Positions 51,882-60,827 of a stretch of DNA of 64,000 bases are shown here, piece after piece (the first letter of the stretch is position 1; each line of letters begins with the position of its first letter). The notes beneath the pieces were generated by a model. It saw only the letters and a program-made list of their open reading frames with translations, ran no database searches and was not told the DNA's origin. A program made the translations under genes and the position numbers. The stretch is from Granulimonas faecalis (GTDB taxonomy: Bacteria; Actinomycetota; Coriobacteriia; Coriobacteriales; Atopobiaceae). The stretch spans positions 2,020,455 through 2,084,454 of the forward strand of contig NZ_BQKC01000001.1 in the NCBI RefSeq assembly GCF_022834715.1. The letters run 5' to 3'.

Positions 51882-54833
51882 TCAGCTCTCGTGACTGCGT
51901 CTCCAAAGTTCGATGAAGCCCCTGAGGTTGTCCCGACCCAAACGGGTGACGTTGGAGCTGGGGAGCGAGTTGACGAACGTACGCCCGTAGCGCTTTGTGG
52001 TGAGACGGCTGTCCAGGAGTACCAGCACTCCTTTGTCGCGGCTGGAGCGGATGAGCCTTCCTGCCGCCTGCTTCACGGCGAGCACGGCTTCGGGCAGGGA
52101 GTGGTGCCACCAGGCGCGGGGATCCCGAGCCTCGCGTTCCTTCACCAAGGGGTCGTTGGGGTTGGCGAAGGGCAGCTTGGGGATGACCACGCACCGCAGG
52201 GTGTCGCCGGCGGCGTCGAAGCCCTCCCAGAACGACTTCAGTGCGAAGAGTGAAAGCAGCTCGTCTCCCACGAACTTCTCACGCAGGCGACGAACGTTGG
52301 CGTCCCTCGTCTGCTGCACGAGCTCCAAGCCAGCCTCACGCAGACGGGGGGAGACCATGGAGTGGAGCTGCTCCATGTCGCGGCGGTTGGTGAAGAGCGT
52401 GAGCACGGAGCCGCCCATCGCCTCATGGATGGCCACGAGGGCGTCCGCCATGGCTGGAAGGTAGTCGCGGGAGTAGGGGTCCGGCAGGTCGGAGGCCACC
52501 ACGACGGCCATGTTGCGGTCGAAGTCGTAGCTGGAGGGGATGGTCAGACTCCGCGACGCCCCAGGGCCGAGGCAGTCCAGGCCCACGGCGTGCTCGAAGT
52601 GACCGAAGTCCTGCCCCACGGCCAGCGTGGCCGAGCAGTACCCCACGGTCTTGGTCTCCGGGTACCAGCGGCTCGCCAGCTCGGCGCCCACGTCGAGCTT
52701 CTCGGCCACCAGACGCTCCTCACCCCGGCGATTCTTGGCAAACGAGGCCTCGAGGTAGTAGACGAAGGAATCGTCGGTGCCGTCGAGCACGGTCTTGAGG
52801 GCCAGACGCAGGTTGCCGAGAGTGCGCAGGGGGTCCCCCATCTCGGTGGAGGCGTCCCGGACGCCCTCAAAGGCGAGGGCCTGAGCCTCCTGGAGGAACC
52901 TCACGGCCTCCTCCAGCGCCGCCTCGAAGGCGCGGCCGCTCTCCGCAAGCTGCGCCCATTCGGCCGTGGCCCGCACCTTGTCATCGATCCACAGGGTGAC
53001 GGTGTCGTAGCCGCCGCGACGCCCGCAGCCTTGGGCCACCAGCACGAGGTCGTCGAAGAAGTCGGCCGAGAACGTCATGGCCCGCGCAAGCGACGCGGAG
53101 CCCTTGGTGAGGACCCGCTCCACCGGCGTGCCGGCCTCGCTGGACGCGGCCTGGACCATGAGCTTGTGGATGGCGCCGGAGCGCACGCCGCCCAGGGTCT
53201 CAAAGGCCCTGCGGGCGTCAGGGGCGGCCACGGCGAGGGCCCACTGGCGCCGGGCCTCGGCGTCGAACCCGTGGGCCTCGTCCACCATCCAGTGGCGGAT
53301 AGGGGGGAGGATGCGCTGGTCCGCCGCAACGTTGGTGAGCAGCAGGGAGTGGTTGGTCACCACGATGTCCGCCGAGGCGGCCCTGCGGCGGGCACCGTGG
53401 AGCAGGCATCCCTCGGCAAAGAACGGGCAGCGGTTGTGCAGGCACTCCTCGGGGGTGGTGGTCATCATCTGCCGCGGCACGTTGCGCCAACGGATGCCCA
53501 GGGAGTCGAGGTCGCCCTCGGGGGTCTGGCAGGCGGCGGAGAGCGTCACGGCCACGGCCGTGAGCATGTCGGACTCCACGGTGTTCCGGGACCTCCCGGC
53601 TGCGTTCACCTGGTCCACCGGGAGGTCCTGCAGCATGGCCCCCTCGACCTTGCGCAGGCACGGGTAGTGGTCGTATCCCTTAAGACTTATATATTGCAGG
53701 CCGCCGGGCAGGTTCTCATCTAGGAGCGGGAGCTCGCGGGAGACCAGCTGGTCGGTGAGGGCGTTGGTCTTGGTGGCGACACCGCAGGTCACGCCGTTCT
53801 CCTTGGCGAAAAGCGCGAGCGGCAGCAGGTAGGCCATGGACTTGCCCACGCCGGTACCCACCTCCACCACGAGGTCGGTGGACGTGGCCAGCGCCTCGTT
53901 GACCGCCTGCGCCATGGCCTTCTGCGCGGGCCGGGGCTCGAACTCCTCGTAGAACGACCCCACGACGCCGTCCTCGCAAAATGCCGCCTCGAGCTCGCCC
54001 CTCGGCACCGTCACCGGGTCGCAGAGACGGTCCTTGGCGTCCACCTTCACCTGCATCCGCTGGGCACGCACGAGGTCGCGGCGCACCTGCACCAGGGAGA
54101 AGGGCACCTGCGTGCCCTCCTCGCCGGCGATATAGGCAAAGAGCGGCCGGTAGGGCCAGTCGACCTCCGGGTGCATGGAGGCCAGCTGGCCCGCGAGGCC
54201 GGGCGGAAGCGCCGCGAGGCCGCAGAGGATGACGCGCCACATGCCGGCGAGGGCCTCGACATCGTCCATGGCCCGGTGGGACACCGATGGGCAGCCGAAC
54301 ACGCGGGCGAGATCCTGGAGCCTGTGGCTGGAGAGACGGGGGAGGGCGATGCGGGAGAGGGCGAGGGAGTCGATCCAGAGGTCCGAGACCTCGGAGCCGC
54401 CGCGGACCTTCTCCACGAACGTGCGGTCGAACGTGGCGTTGTGCGCGATGACGGGGCAGCCGCCCACGAAGTCGGCGAGCCTGGCCACGACCTCCTCGGC
54501 ACCCGGGGCATCCACCACCATGGCGTTGGTGATGCCGGTGAGCTCCTCGATCTCGGGCGGGATGGGCCTGGAGGGCCTCACGTACGACTCGAAGCGGTCC
54601 ACCACCTCCCGTCCGCTCAGACGAGCCGCCGCGACCTCGATGAGCTCGCAGTCCTTGAACGACAGGCCAGTGGTCTCGGTGTCGAGGACGACGACGTCCT
54701 CCTCGATGGGTCCGAAGTCGCAAGCAGGGTCGGCCGCCCTGTCGGCGAGGGACCGGTACAGGTCGGCGACGGCCATCGGCGTGCCCGCCATGAGCAGGTC
54801 GTCGACGGTGCGGGGCTCGGAAGTGGTGCTCAC
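51882..54833 (-). CDS. dinG: DEDDh exonuclease fused to a DinG-type helicase
   Basis: This 983-residue protein joins a DnaQ-like 3'-5' exonuclease (residues about 45-210; D51-x-E53 in LDTETTG, AHNATFDRTF, HRAMDDVEAL) to an XPD/DinG-type superfamily 2 helicase. Walker A is VEVGTGVGKSMAY (about 335) and the DEAH box is VDEAHGFD (about 520). Four cysteines between them (CLRK, CLHNRCPFFAEGC region) fit an iron-sulfur cluster. Such fusions occur in Gram-positive bacteria and act in DNA repair or removal of nucleic-acid structures. The GTG start at 54833 follows AAAGGAG. ddl lies 27 bases upstream on the same strand, so the two are probably cotranscribed. No SOS box was seen here. Confidence 0.92.
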   Translation of the reverse strand: MSTTSEPRTVDDLLMAGTPMAVADLYRSLADRAADPACDFGPIEEDVVVLDTETTGLSFKDCELIEVAAARLSGREVVDRFESYVRPSRPIPPEIEELTGITNAMVVDAPGAEEVVARLADFVGGCPVIAHNATFDRTFVEKVRGGSEVSDLWIDSLALSRIALPRLSSHRLQDLARVFGCPSVSHRAMDDVEALAGMWRVILCGLAALPPGLAGQLASMHPEVDWPYRPLFAYIAGEEGTQVPFSLVQVRRDLVRAQRMQVKVDAKDRLCDPVTVPRGELEAAFCEDGVVGSFYEEFEPRPAQKAMAQAVNEALATSTDLVVEVGTGVGKSMAYLLPLALFAKENGVTCGVATKTNALTDQLVSRELPLLDENLPGGLQYISLKGYDHYPCLRKVEGAMLQDLPVDQVNAAGRSRNTVESDMLTAVAVTLSAACQTPEGDLDSLGIRWRNVPRQMMTTTPEECLHNRCPFFAEGCLLHGARRRAASADIVVTNHSLLLTNVAADQRILPPIRHWMVDEAHGFDAEARRQWALAVAAPDARRAFETLGGVRSGAIHKLMVQAASSEAGTPVERVLTKGSASLARAMTFSADFFDDLVLVAQGCGRRGGYDTVTLWIDDKVRATAEWAQLAESGRAFEAALEEAVRFLQEAQALAFEGVRDASTEMGDPLRTLGNLRLALKTVLDGTDDSFVYYLEASFAKNRRGEERLVAEKLDVGAELASRWYPETKTVGYCSATLAVGQDFGHFEHAVGLDCLGPGASRSLTIPSSYDFDRNMAVVVASDLPDPYSRDYLPAMADALVAIHEAMGGSVLTLFTNRRDMEQLHSMVSPRLREAGLELVQQTRDANVRRLREKFVGDELLSLFALKSFWEGFDAAGDTLRCVVIPKLPFANPNDPLVKEREARDPRAWWHHSLPEAVLAVKQAAGRLIRSSRDKGVLVLLDSRLTTKRYGRTFVNSLPSSNVTRLGRDNLRGFIELWRRSHES

Positions 54834-54860
54834 GGGGCTCCTTTTGACGGCGGAGGGACG

Positions 54861-55820
54861 TTAGAGACGACCCGCGCCCTCCTCCAAGGCCCATTCCACG
54901 AAGCGGCGGCACAGCTCGGGGAAGGGGATGCCGGAGCGCTGTGCGCTGTCGGGCAGGAGGGAACGCTCGGTCATGCCGGGGATGGTGTTGGTCTCGAGCA
55001 GCACGGGCTCGCCGGCGTCGGTGACGATGAAGTCGCTGCGGGAGCAGCCGGAGCAGCCGAGGGCCTTGTGGGCGGCCACCGCGAGCTCCTGGGCGCGCAC
55101 GTAGGCCGCGGGGTCCAGGCGCGCGGGGATCACGTGGTGCAGCTCGCTGGGCTCGTACTTGGCCTTGAGGTCGTAGAACTCGGCGCCGGTGACGATCTCC
55201 ACGATCTGCAGGGCCTCGGGCTCGCCGTTGCCGATGACCGGCACGGTGATCTCGGTGCCGGTGACGCACTCCTCGACGAGGGCGCGGTCGGATGACTCGT
55301 GGGCGACCGCGATGGCGTCCGCCAGCTGGCAGATCTCGGTCACGCGGGTGACGCCGTAGCTGGAGCCGTTGAGCACCGGCTTAACGAAGAGGGGGAGTCC
55401 CAACCGGGCCACCACGGCCTCGGTGTCGACCTCCTCACCGCGCGCCACGCAGATGCCAGCGGGGCAGGGGATGCCCGCGTCGCGGTACACGAGCTTGGCG
55501 AGGTCCTTGTCGGCAGCCGTGGCGCTCGCCACCACGCCGGAGAAGGTGTAGGGGATATGCAGCACCTCGAGCATGCCCTGGATGCAGCCGTCCTCGCCGT
55601 ACTTGCCGTGCATGGCGATGAAGGCCACGTCGTAGGCACCGGTGGAAAGCCTGACACCCAACTCGGGGTCGGCCGCGTCCACCAGGTCAACGGACTCGAA
55701 CCCCGCCTCGGCGAGGGCGCCCTGCACGGCGACGGCGGAGCTGTGGCTCACGTCGCGCTCGTCGGCCCAACCGCCCCACAGGAGGCACACATGGGATCTG
55801 GTGACGTCGTTGCTGCTCAT
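54861..55820 (-). CDS. ddl: D-alanine-D-alanine ligase
   Basis: This 319-residue ATP-grasp enzyme makes D-Ala-D-Ala for peptidoglycan. It shows VCLLWGGWADERDVS (N-terminal loop), AMHGKYGEDGCIQGMLE, PLFVKPVLNGSSYGVTRV, GCSGCSRSDFIV and the metal-binding ETNTIPGMTERSLLP. The KY (AKY) residue pair after FYDLK is present. Length is normal. The ATG at 55820 has GGAG five bases upstream. It is divergent from rlmN. Confidence 0.95.
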   Translation of the reverse strand: MSSNDVTRSHVCLLWGGWADERDVSHSSAVAVQGALAEAGFESVDLVDAADPELGVRLSTGAYDVAFIAMHGKYGEDGCIQGMLEVLHIPYTFSGVVASATAADKDLAKLVYRDAGIPCPAGICVARGEEVDTEAVVARLGLPLFVKPVLNGSSYGVTRVTEICQLADAIAVAHESSDRALVEECVTGTEITVPVIGNGEPEALQIVEIVTGAEFYDLKAKYEPSELHHVIPARLDPAAYVRAQELAVAAHKALGCSGCSRSDFIVTDAGEPVLLETNTIPGMTERSLLPDSAQRSGIPFPELCRRFVEWALEEGAGRL

Positions 55821-55924
55821 AGGGGCTCCGATCGGGCTTGCATGAACGGGTAGACTGGGACGGTACGCAGGTACCGGAGTCGAGGATACTCCACCCACCC
55901 TCTCCCATAGGATCAGGTGCCAGA

Positions 55925-57022
55925 ATGCCCGAGAAAACCCAGCCCACAAGCCCCAGCCGCGAGAACGCGGAACAGAACGCCACCCCCGCGAGGCGCGGCC
56001 CCAAGGCCGACCTCACCGCCATGGACCACGACCAGCTCGTGGCCTTCATGGAGTCCATCGGCCAGCCCTCCTTCCGCGCCAAGCAGGTGGAGGACTGGGT
56101 ACGCCACAAGAACGTGCGCTCCTTCGACGAGATGACCAACCTCTCCAAGGCCCTCCGCGCCCAGCTGGCCGATGTGGCCACGCTCGGCGGCGTGACCGAG
56201 GTCGCGCGCCAGGAATCCCTGGACGGTTCCCGCAAGTACCTGTTGGCCTTCGACGACGGCGTGTCGGTGGAGTGCGTGGGCATGCCCAACGGCGACCGCC
56301 TCGCCGTCTGCGTGTCCACCCAGGCCGGCTGCCGCATGGGCTGCCGGTTCTGCGCCACCGGGGAGGCCGGGTTCACCCGCAACCTCACGGCCGACGAGAT
56401 CTACGCCCAGGCCGCCCACGTGGGGCAGGACTTCGGCCAGCGCGTGACCTCCGTGGTGCTCATGGGCCAGGGCGAGCCCTTCAACAACTACGACGAGACC
56501 CTCGCCGCCATGCGGCTCATGAACAGCGAGGACGGCCTGGGGATCGGCGCCCGCCACATCACGGTGTCCACCTGCGGCGTGGTCCCGCAGATCCGCCGCT
56601 TCGCCTCCGAGCCCGAGCAGTTCGGCCTGGCCCTCTCGCTGCACTCCGCCGTGCCCGAGACCCGCAACCTCCTCATGCCGGGCGTGAGGAAGCACAGCCT
56701 CAAGCGCCTTCACGACGTCATGAAGGACTACACCGAGAAGACCCACCGTCGCCCCACCTACGAGTACGCCATGATCGCCGGCGTCAACGACGACGAGCCG
56801 CACCTGGACGCCCTCGTCGACTTCTGCCGCGGCACCCTCTGCCACGTGAACCTCATCCCCTTCAATGAGCACTCCGGCTCCAAGCTCAAGCCCTCGTCCG
56901 AGGAGCGCATCGACCGCTTTGTGAAGGTGCTCGAGGGCGTGGGTGTGGAGACCACCGTGCGCCGCAGCCGAGGAACCGACATCGACGCCGCCTGCGGGCA
57001 GCTGAAGCAGCGCCTGCGCTAG
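55925..57022 (+). CDS. rlmN: 23S rRNA/tRNA adenine-C2 methyltransferase (radical SAM)
   Basis: This 365-residue RlmN methylates A2503 of 23S rRNA and A37 of some tRNAs. The radical-SAM cluster motif C136-RMG-C140-RF-C143 is visible, followed by ATGEAGFTRNL, MGQGEPFNNYDE and HITVSTCGVVP, with LSLHSAVPETR. The final conserved cysteine lies in DIDAACGQL. The upstream part of the frame (from 55838) lacks a ribosome site; the ATG at 55925 has AGGTG seven bases upstream. The first 30 residues are a low-complexity extension. Confidence 0.96.
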   Translation: MPEKTQPTSPSRENAEQNATPARRGPKADLTAMDHDQLVAFMESIGQPSFRAKQVEDWVRHKNVRSFDEMTNLSKALRAQLADVATLGGVTEVARQESLDGSRKYLLAFDDGVSVECVGMPNGDRLAVCVSTQAGCRMGCRFCATGEAGFTRNLTADEIYAQAAHVGQDFGQRVTSVVLMGQGEPFNNYDETLAAMRLMNSEDGLGIGARHITVSTCGVVPQIRRFASEPEQFGLALSLHSAVPETRNLLMPGVRKHSLKRLHDVMKDYTEKTHRRPTYEYAMIAGVNDDEPHLDALVDFCRGTLCHVNLIPFNEHSGSKLKPSSEERIDRFVKVLEGVGVETTVRRSRGTDIDAACGQLKQRLR

Positions 57023-57134
57023 GACGCACGGGACAGAGCGGTCCAAAGGAGAACGGGCCTCCCAGCCGATGCGGCGGGGAGGACCGTTCGCTGCACGTCG
57101 TTGCCGTGACGGCCGGTGGGGAGGGGCCAGGGGG

Positions 57135-57380
57135 CTAGTAGCCGGCCTCCTCCCACTGCCGCTCGATCCAGGCCCGGTTGGCCTCGAGGCGAGCGGCGTC
57201 CCGGGCGGCACCGGGGTCGCCGGAGAAGCGCTCGGCCATGGAACGGCCCACCTCCACGACCCGCTTGGCCGTCGAGGTCAGGTTTCCCCGGGCCTGCGGG
57301 GTCAGCAGCACCATGAAGGCGGCCACGGCCCCGCCCACAACCACACCGGTCACCACGAACATCCCAAGGGACCTACGCAT
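57135..57380 (-). CDS. Small YtxH-like membrane protein
   Basis: This 81-residue protein has one N-terminal transmembrane helix (MRRSLGMFVVTGVVVGGAVAAFMVLL) and a cytoplasmic helical part (LTSTAKRVVEVGRSMAERFSG), a layout like small YtxH-domain proteins. The ATG at 57380 follows GGAGAGG and overlaps the parB stop by eight bases, so it is the last gene of the parA-parB operon. The function is unknown. Confidence 0.7.
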   Translation of the reverse strand: MRRSLGMFVVTGVVVGGAVAAFMVLLTPQARGNLTSTAKRVVEVGRSMAERFSGDPGAARDAARLEANRAWIERQWEEAGY

Positions 57381-58242
57381 GGGCACCATCCTCTCCGTTG
57401 GCGGCGAGGAGCCCCATGAGGCGCTTGAGGTCCTCCTCGTCCTTGAACTCAATCTCGATGCGGTTCTTTCCCCGGCTCTGCTTCACCCTGACGGTGGTGT
57501 CGAGGGCCATGCGCAGGCGTCGGGCCGCACGTTTGAAGGCCTGGGGCGCAGGGGGCCGGATCGGCTTGGGTGATTCCGTGCCAGAAAACAACGGTGCGAG
57601 GGTTTCTGTCTGACGCACCGACAGATTCTCCTCCACGACCTTGCGGGCGAGCTTGATTCGCCCTTCCTCGCTCGGCACAGCGAGGATGGCCCGGGCGTGG
57701 CCCGGGGTGAGCAGGCGCTCGCAGAGGAGTACCTGCACCTCGTCAGGGAGGTCCAGTAGACGGAGGGCGTTTGCGATGGCCGGCCTCGACTTGGAGAGGA
57801 TCTTCGCCAACCCCTCTTGGGTGAGGCCCTGGGACTCGATGAGCTGCCGGTAGCCCCGGGCCTCCTCGATGGGATCGAGGTCGCTGCGCTGGAGGTTCTC
57901 GATGAGGGCGAGGGAGAAGACCGCGTCGTCGTCTACCTCGCGCACGAGCACGGGGACCTCGGTGAGGCCCGCCAGCTTCGACGCCTGGTAGCGGCGCTCG
58001 CCGGCGATGATCTGGTACTCGCGTCCCACCTTGCGCACGAGGATGGGCTGGAGCACGCCGTGCTGCCTGATAGAGTCGGCCAGCTGCTCCAGGGCCTCCT
58101 CGTCAAAGTTTTGGCGGGGTTGGTCCGGGTTGGGCTTGACCTTGGAGATGGGAAGGGTGGCCTCGGTCTCCTTGCCCACCTCGGCCGACGACTCGGCCAT
58201 GAGGGCGTTGAGGCCCTTTCCCAGACCCGTCTTCTTAGCCAC
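57373..58242 (-). CDS. parB: Chromosome-partitioning protein ParB
   Basis: This 289-residue CTP-dependent clamp protein binds parS and organises the origin region. The ParB N-terminal domain has LPISKVKPNPDQPRQNFDEEALEQLADSIRQHGVLQPI. The C motif GERRYQASKLAG and ENLQRSDLDPIEEARGYRQL are present. A helix-turn-helix (LTQEGLAKILSKSRPAIANALRLL) and a basic dimerisation tail follow. The GTG start follows a perfect AGGAGGTGATC ribosome site located inside parA. Its targets, four parS sites, lie next to parA. Confidence 0.97.
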   Translation of the reverse strand: MAKKTGLGKGLNALMAESSAEVGKETEATLPISKVKPNPDQPRQNFDEEALEQLADSIRQHGVLQPILVRKVGREYQIIAGERRYQASKLAGLTEVPVLVREVDDDAVFSLALIENLQRSDLDPIEEARGYRQLIESQGLTQEGLAKILSKSRPAIANALRLLDLPDEVQVLLCERLLTPGHARAILAVPSEEGRIKLARKVVEENLSVRQTETLAPLFSGTESPKPIRPPAPQAFKRAARRLRMALDTTVRVKQSRGKNRIEIEFKDEEDLKRLMGLLAANGEDGAHA

Positions 58243-59035
58243 GGTCGATCACCTCCTGGGCAAGGGCTGTGTATGCGACGGCACCCTTGTTGGTGGGGTT
58301 GTACTGGGTGATGGGAAGACCGTAGGACGGCGCCTCGCTTAGCTTGACGCTGCGCGGGATCACCGTCTCAAAGACCCGGTCGCCAAAGAAGCGACGGACC
58401 TCGGCCACGACCTGGTTGGAGAGCGTGGTGCGCTTGTCGTACATGGTCATCAGGACACCGAAGATGTCGAGGGCCGGGTTCAGGCTCTTCTGGACCATGG
58501 AGGTGGTCTCCATGAGCTTGGTGACGCCCTCCAGCGCATAGTACTCGCACTGGATAGGGATGAGCAGGCCGTCGGCGGCCGTAAGGGCGTTCAGCGTGAG
58601 CAGGCCCAGGGACGGCGGGCAGTCGATGAAGACGTAGTCATAGCTGTCCTTCACGTCCTCGAGGGCGTTCTTGAGGATGGACTCGCGGGCCATACGGCTC
58701 ACAAGCTCAATCTCGGCACCGGCCAGCTGGATGGTGGCGGGCACGATGGAGACGTTCTCCTCGACGGTGCCCACGATGGCCTCATCCATGGGACGGTCTT
58801 GGAGCAGCGCGTCGTACACGTCACTGGTCAGGTCCTCCTTCTCGATACCGTAACCGCTCGTGGTGTTGCCCTGTGGGTCCAGGTCCACGACGAGGACTTT
58901 CTTTCCCGCCTCTCCGAGGGCTGCAGAGAGGTTGACGGCGGTGGTGGACTTACCCACACCGCCCTTCTGGTTGATGATGGCCAAGACCACAGGCGAGTGC
59001 TCCTGGCCGCTGCAATCTTCCTCCGTATACGGCAC
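58235..59035 (-). CDS. parA: Chromosome-partitioning ATPase ParA/Soj
   Basis: This 266-residue deviant Walker ATPase has K24-GGVGK-ST (residues 24-31), VVDLDPQGNTT, FIDCPPSLGLLTLNAL and MYDKRTTLS. It drives origin segregation together with ParB. The 14 residues before the ATPase core are a short extension. The GTG at 59035 has AGGAGG five bases upstream. Its stop overlaps the parB start by eight bases. Confidence 0.97.
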   Translation of the reverse strand: MPYTEEDCSGQEHSPVVLAIINQKGGVGKSTTAVNLSAALGEAGKKVLVVDLDPQGNTTSGYGIEKEDLTSDVYDALLQDRPMDEAIVGTVEENVSIVPATIQLAGAEIELVSRMARESILKNALEDVKDSYDYVFIDCPPSLGLLTLNALTAADGLLIPIQCEYYALEGVTKLMETTSMVQKSLNPALDIFGVLMTMYDKRTTLSNQVVAEVRRFFGDRVFETVIPRSVKLSEAPSYGLPITQYNPTNKGAVAYTALAQEVIDRG

Positions 59036-59102
59036 CGTTCCTCCTGTCTACCGCGACTCCAACGCTTCACTACGGCAAGTATACAGACGGCAGGTGCCCT
59101 GA

Positions 59103-59118
59103 CATTCCACGTGAAACA
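59103..59118. promoter_or_regulatory. parS-like site 1
   Basis: CATTCCACGTGAAACA matches parS TGTTTCACGTGAAACA at 13 of 16 positions; the right half is perfect. Confidence 0.6.
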
Positions 59119-59147
59119 GGAAGCTACGGCGACAGCGACGCCCACGA

Positions 59148-59163
59148 TGTTTCACGTGTAACA
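59148..59163. promoter_or_regulatory. parS site 2
   Basis: TGTTTCACGTGTAACA has one mismatch to parS. Confidence 0.85.
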
Positions 59164-59215
59164 AATGGCAGGCGGTTGCACGCCGGCCGAATGGCCTCCC
59201 AGCGTCCCTGAGCTA

Positions 59216-59231
59216 TGTTTCACGTGAAACA
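59216..59231. promoter_or_regulatory. parS site 3 (perfect)
   Basis: TGTTTCACGTGAAACA is the exact parS consensus, between rsmG and parA. Confidence 0.95.
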
Positions 59232-59265
59232 GGCTGCCGAGCCCAGTGGGAGAGCGATGGCCCAC

Positions 59266-60006
59266 TCAGGCAAGGGGCTTGTTCTTTGCCTCTCCGACGG
59301 GACGAGGGAGCTTTATGGAGGAGCGGCCGTCCTTTTCGTAGACAACGATCTCCCGGTGCCCCATGCCCTCGGGAAGGCTGAGTGTTTCACGTGAAACGAG
59401 CCTCATACCGACCTTCTCCGCCGTCTTCTGCCCAGAACCGAGCTCCTCGTCAGAGAGTCGCCCCTTCGACACAACGAGGCGGCCGCCCTTGGACAGGAGC
59501 GGCTGGGCGTACTCCACCAACACCCCCAGGGGGGCGACGGCTCGGGCAACCACGGCACCGAACTCGCCCCTATGGTCGACCGCATAGCTCTCGGCCCGCT
59601 CCCGCGTCGTCCCCACGGCGCCGAGCCCCATGGCGTCGGTGAACTCGGCCACGGCACGGGCCTTCTTGCCCACCGAGTCCATCAGGACGAAGGGGCGGTC
59701 CTCCATGACGGCCAGAGGAATCCCTGGGTAGCCGGCACCGGTCCCGATATCCAGGACCGGGCCGTCGGTCTTGGCGACCTCCTCCTCCAACAGCAGGGAA
59801 TCCAGGATGTGGAGCACCAGGGCGTCCTCGGGGGAGGTAATGCGGGTGAGGTTCATGACCTTGTTCTTCTCGAGCACCAGGTCAAGGTGGTCGAGGAGGA
59901 GCGTCCTCTGGCCCTCCGTGCAGGCGACGCCTTGGGAAGCAAGCAACTCGCCCAGCCTGCGGTCGAGCATAGCCCGGCCCACGCCGCCGACAGTGTCCTT
60001 CTCCAT
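59266..60006 (-). CDS. rsmG: 16S rRNA guanine-N7 methyltransferase
   Basis: This 246-residue SAM-dependent enzyme methylates G527 of 16S rRNA. It shows VLDIGTGAGYPGIPLA (SAM site), LMDSVGKKARAVAEF and ARAVAPLGVLVEY. The frame is open to 60147, but the ATG at 60006 has GGGAGC upstream and fits the family start. A parS site lies inside its 3' half. This is the standard position beside parAB and jag. Confidence 0.95.
   Translation of the reverse strand: MEKDTVGGVGRAMLDRRLGELLASQGVACTEGQRTLLLDHLDLVLEKNKVMNLTRITSPEDALVLHILDSLLLEEEVAKTDGPVLDIGTGAGYPGIPLAVMEDRPFVLMDSVGKKARAVAEFTDAMGLGAVGTTRERAESYAVDHRGEFGAVVARAVAPLGVLVEYAQPLLSKGGRLVVSKGRLSDEELGSGQKTAEKVGMRLVSRETLSLPEGMGHREIVVYEKDGRSSIKLPRPVGEAKNKPLA
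59383..59398. promoter_or_regulatory. parS site 4, inside rsmG
   Basis: TGTTTCACGTGAAACG has one mismatch to parS and is part of the rsmG coding sequence. Confidence 0.88.
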
Positions 60007-60093
60007 GATGCACGCTCCCTGCCAAGAACCGACGAACCACCGAAATCTGGCACGGACGAACCCGCCGCACCGGCCCCACCTTGCCATAGAAAG

Positions 60094-60125
60094 AGGAGAG
60101 CCCGCACCGGAATGCGGGCTCTCCT
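60094..60125 (-). terminator. Hairpin between jag and rsmG
   Basis: AGGAGAGCCCGCA pairs with TGCGGGCTCTCCT; on the minus strand CTTTC follows. Probable terminator of the jag gene. Confidence 0.7.
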
Positions 60126-60159
60126 TTAAAGACGCGGGCTGACCCAAGTATGCACCAAA

Positions 60160-60753
60160 TTATCTATCGATGTCGTCGACGGGCTCCACCACCACGTACC
60201 GGTCGGGGTCCTCGCCCTCGGAATGCGTGGAGACCTCGGGGTCGTCGCGGAGCGCGATGTGCACGAGGCGACGCTCGTAGGCACTCATGGGGGAGAGGGA
60301 CACGGGCTTGTCGGAGCGCTTGGCGCGGTCCGCGGCACGGCGGGCCATATCGCGGACCTTGCGGCGACGGCGCTCGCGGTACCCCTCGATGTCCACGACC
60401 ACGGGGTAATGGAAGCCCAGCTGCCTGTTCACGAGGGACGAGAGGATCTGCTGGAGCGCCTCCAGGGTGCGACCGTGGCGGCCAATGAGGATGGCGAGGT
60501 CACCCTGGGAGACATCGAGGATGAGCTCACCCTCGTCGCCCTCATACTCGTCGATCACCACATCGTGCTCGCCGAAGCAGGCCAGGAGCTGACGCAGGTA
60601 GCTCACGGAGAGGTCGGCCACGGCGTCGACCTCCGCGTCGTCGATGGAGCCGTTCTCCACAAAGTGGGCCTTGACCGCCTCGAAGTCGACGGCAGCATCG
60701 AGGGCCTCCTCCAGGGCCTCGCCCTCGGTGTCCATGATTTCCTGGGGGTCCAT
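60160..60753 (-). CDS. jag: RNA-binding protein Jag/KhpB (KH and R3H domains)
   Basis: This 197-residue protein has an acidic N-terminus, a KH domain (about 90-150; GDLAILIGRHGRTLEALQQILSSLVNR) and a C-terminal R3H domain (about 155-197; LSPMSAYERRLVHIAL, YVVVEP). The separate Jag-N domain is missing. In Gram-positive bacteria KhpB partners KhpA and affects cell-division transcripts. The ATG at 60753 follows AAGGAG. A terminator separates it from yidC. Confidence 0.93.
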   Translation of the reverse strand: MDPQEIMDTEGEALEEALDAAVDFEAVKAHFVENGSIDDAEVDAVADLSVSYLRQLLACFGEHDVVIDEYEGDEGELILDVSQGDLAILIGRHGRTLEALQQILSSLVNRQLGFHYPVVVDIEGYRERRRRKVRDMARRAADRAKRSDKPVSLSPMSAYERRLVHIALRDDPEVSTHSEGEDPDRYVVVEPVDDIDR

Positions 60754-60777
60754 GGGATCTCCTTCCATTGATACAAA

Positions 60778-60807
60778 ACGAGGCACGGTGCTCTGCCCGT
60801 GCCTCGT
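60778..60807 (-). terminator. Terminator between yidC and jag
   Basis: ACGAGGCACGG pairs with CCGTGCCTCGT, followed by TTTTG on the minus strand. Confidence 0.85.
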
Positions 60808-60827
60808 TCAGACGACTTCGACTCTGT

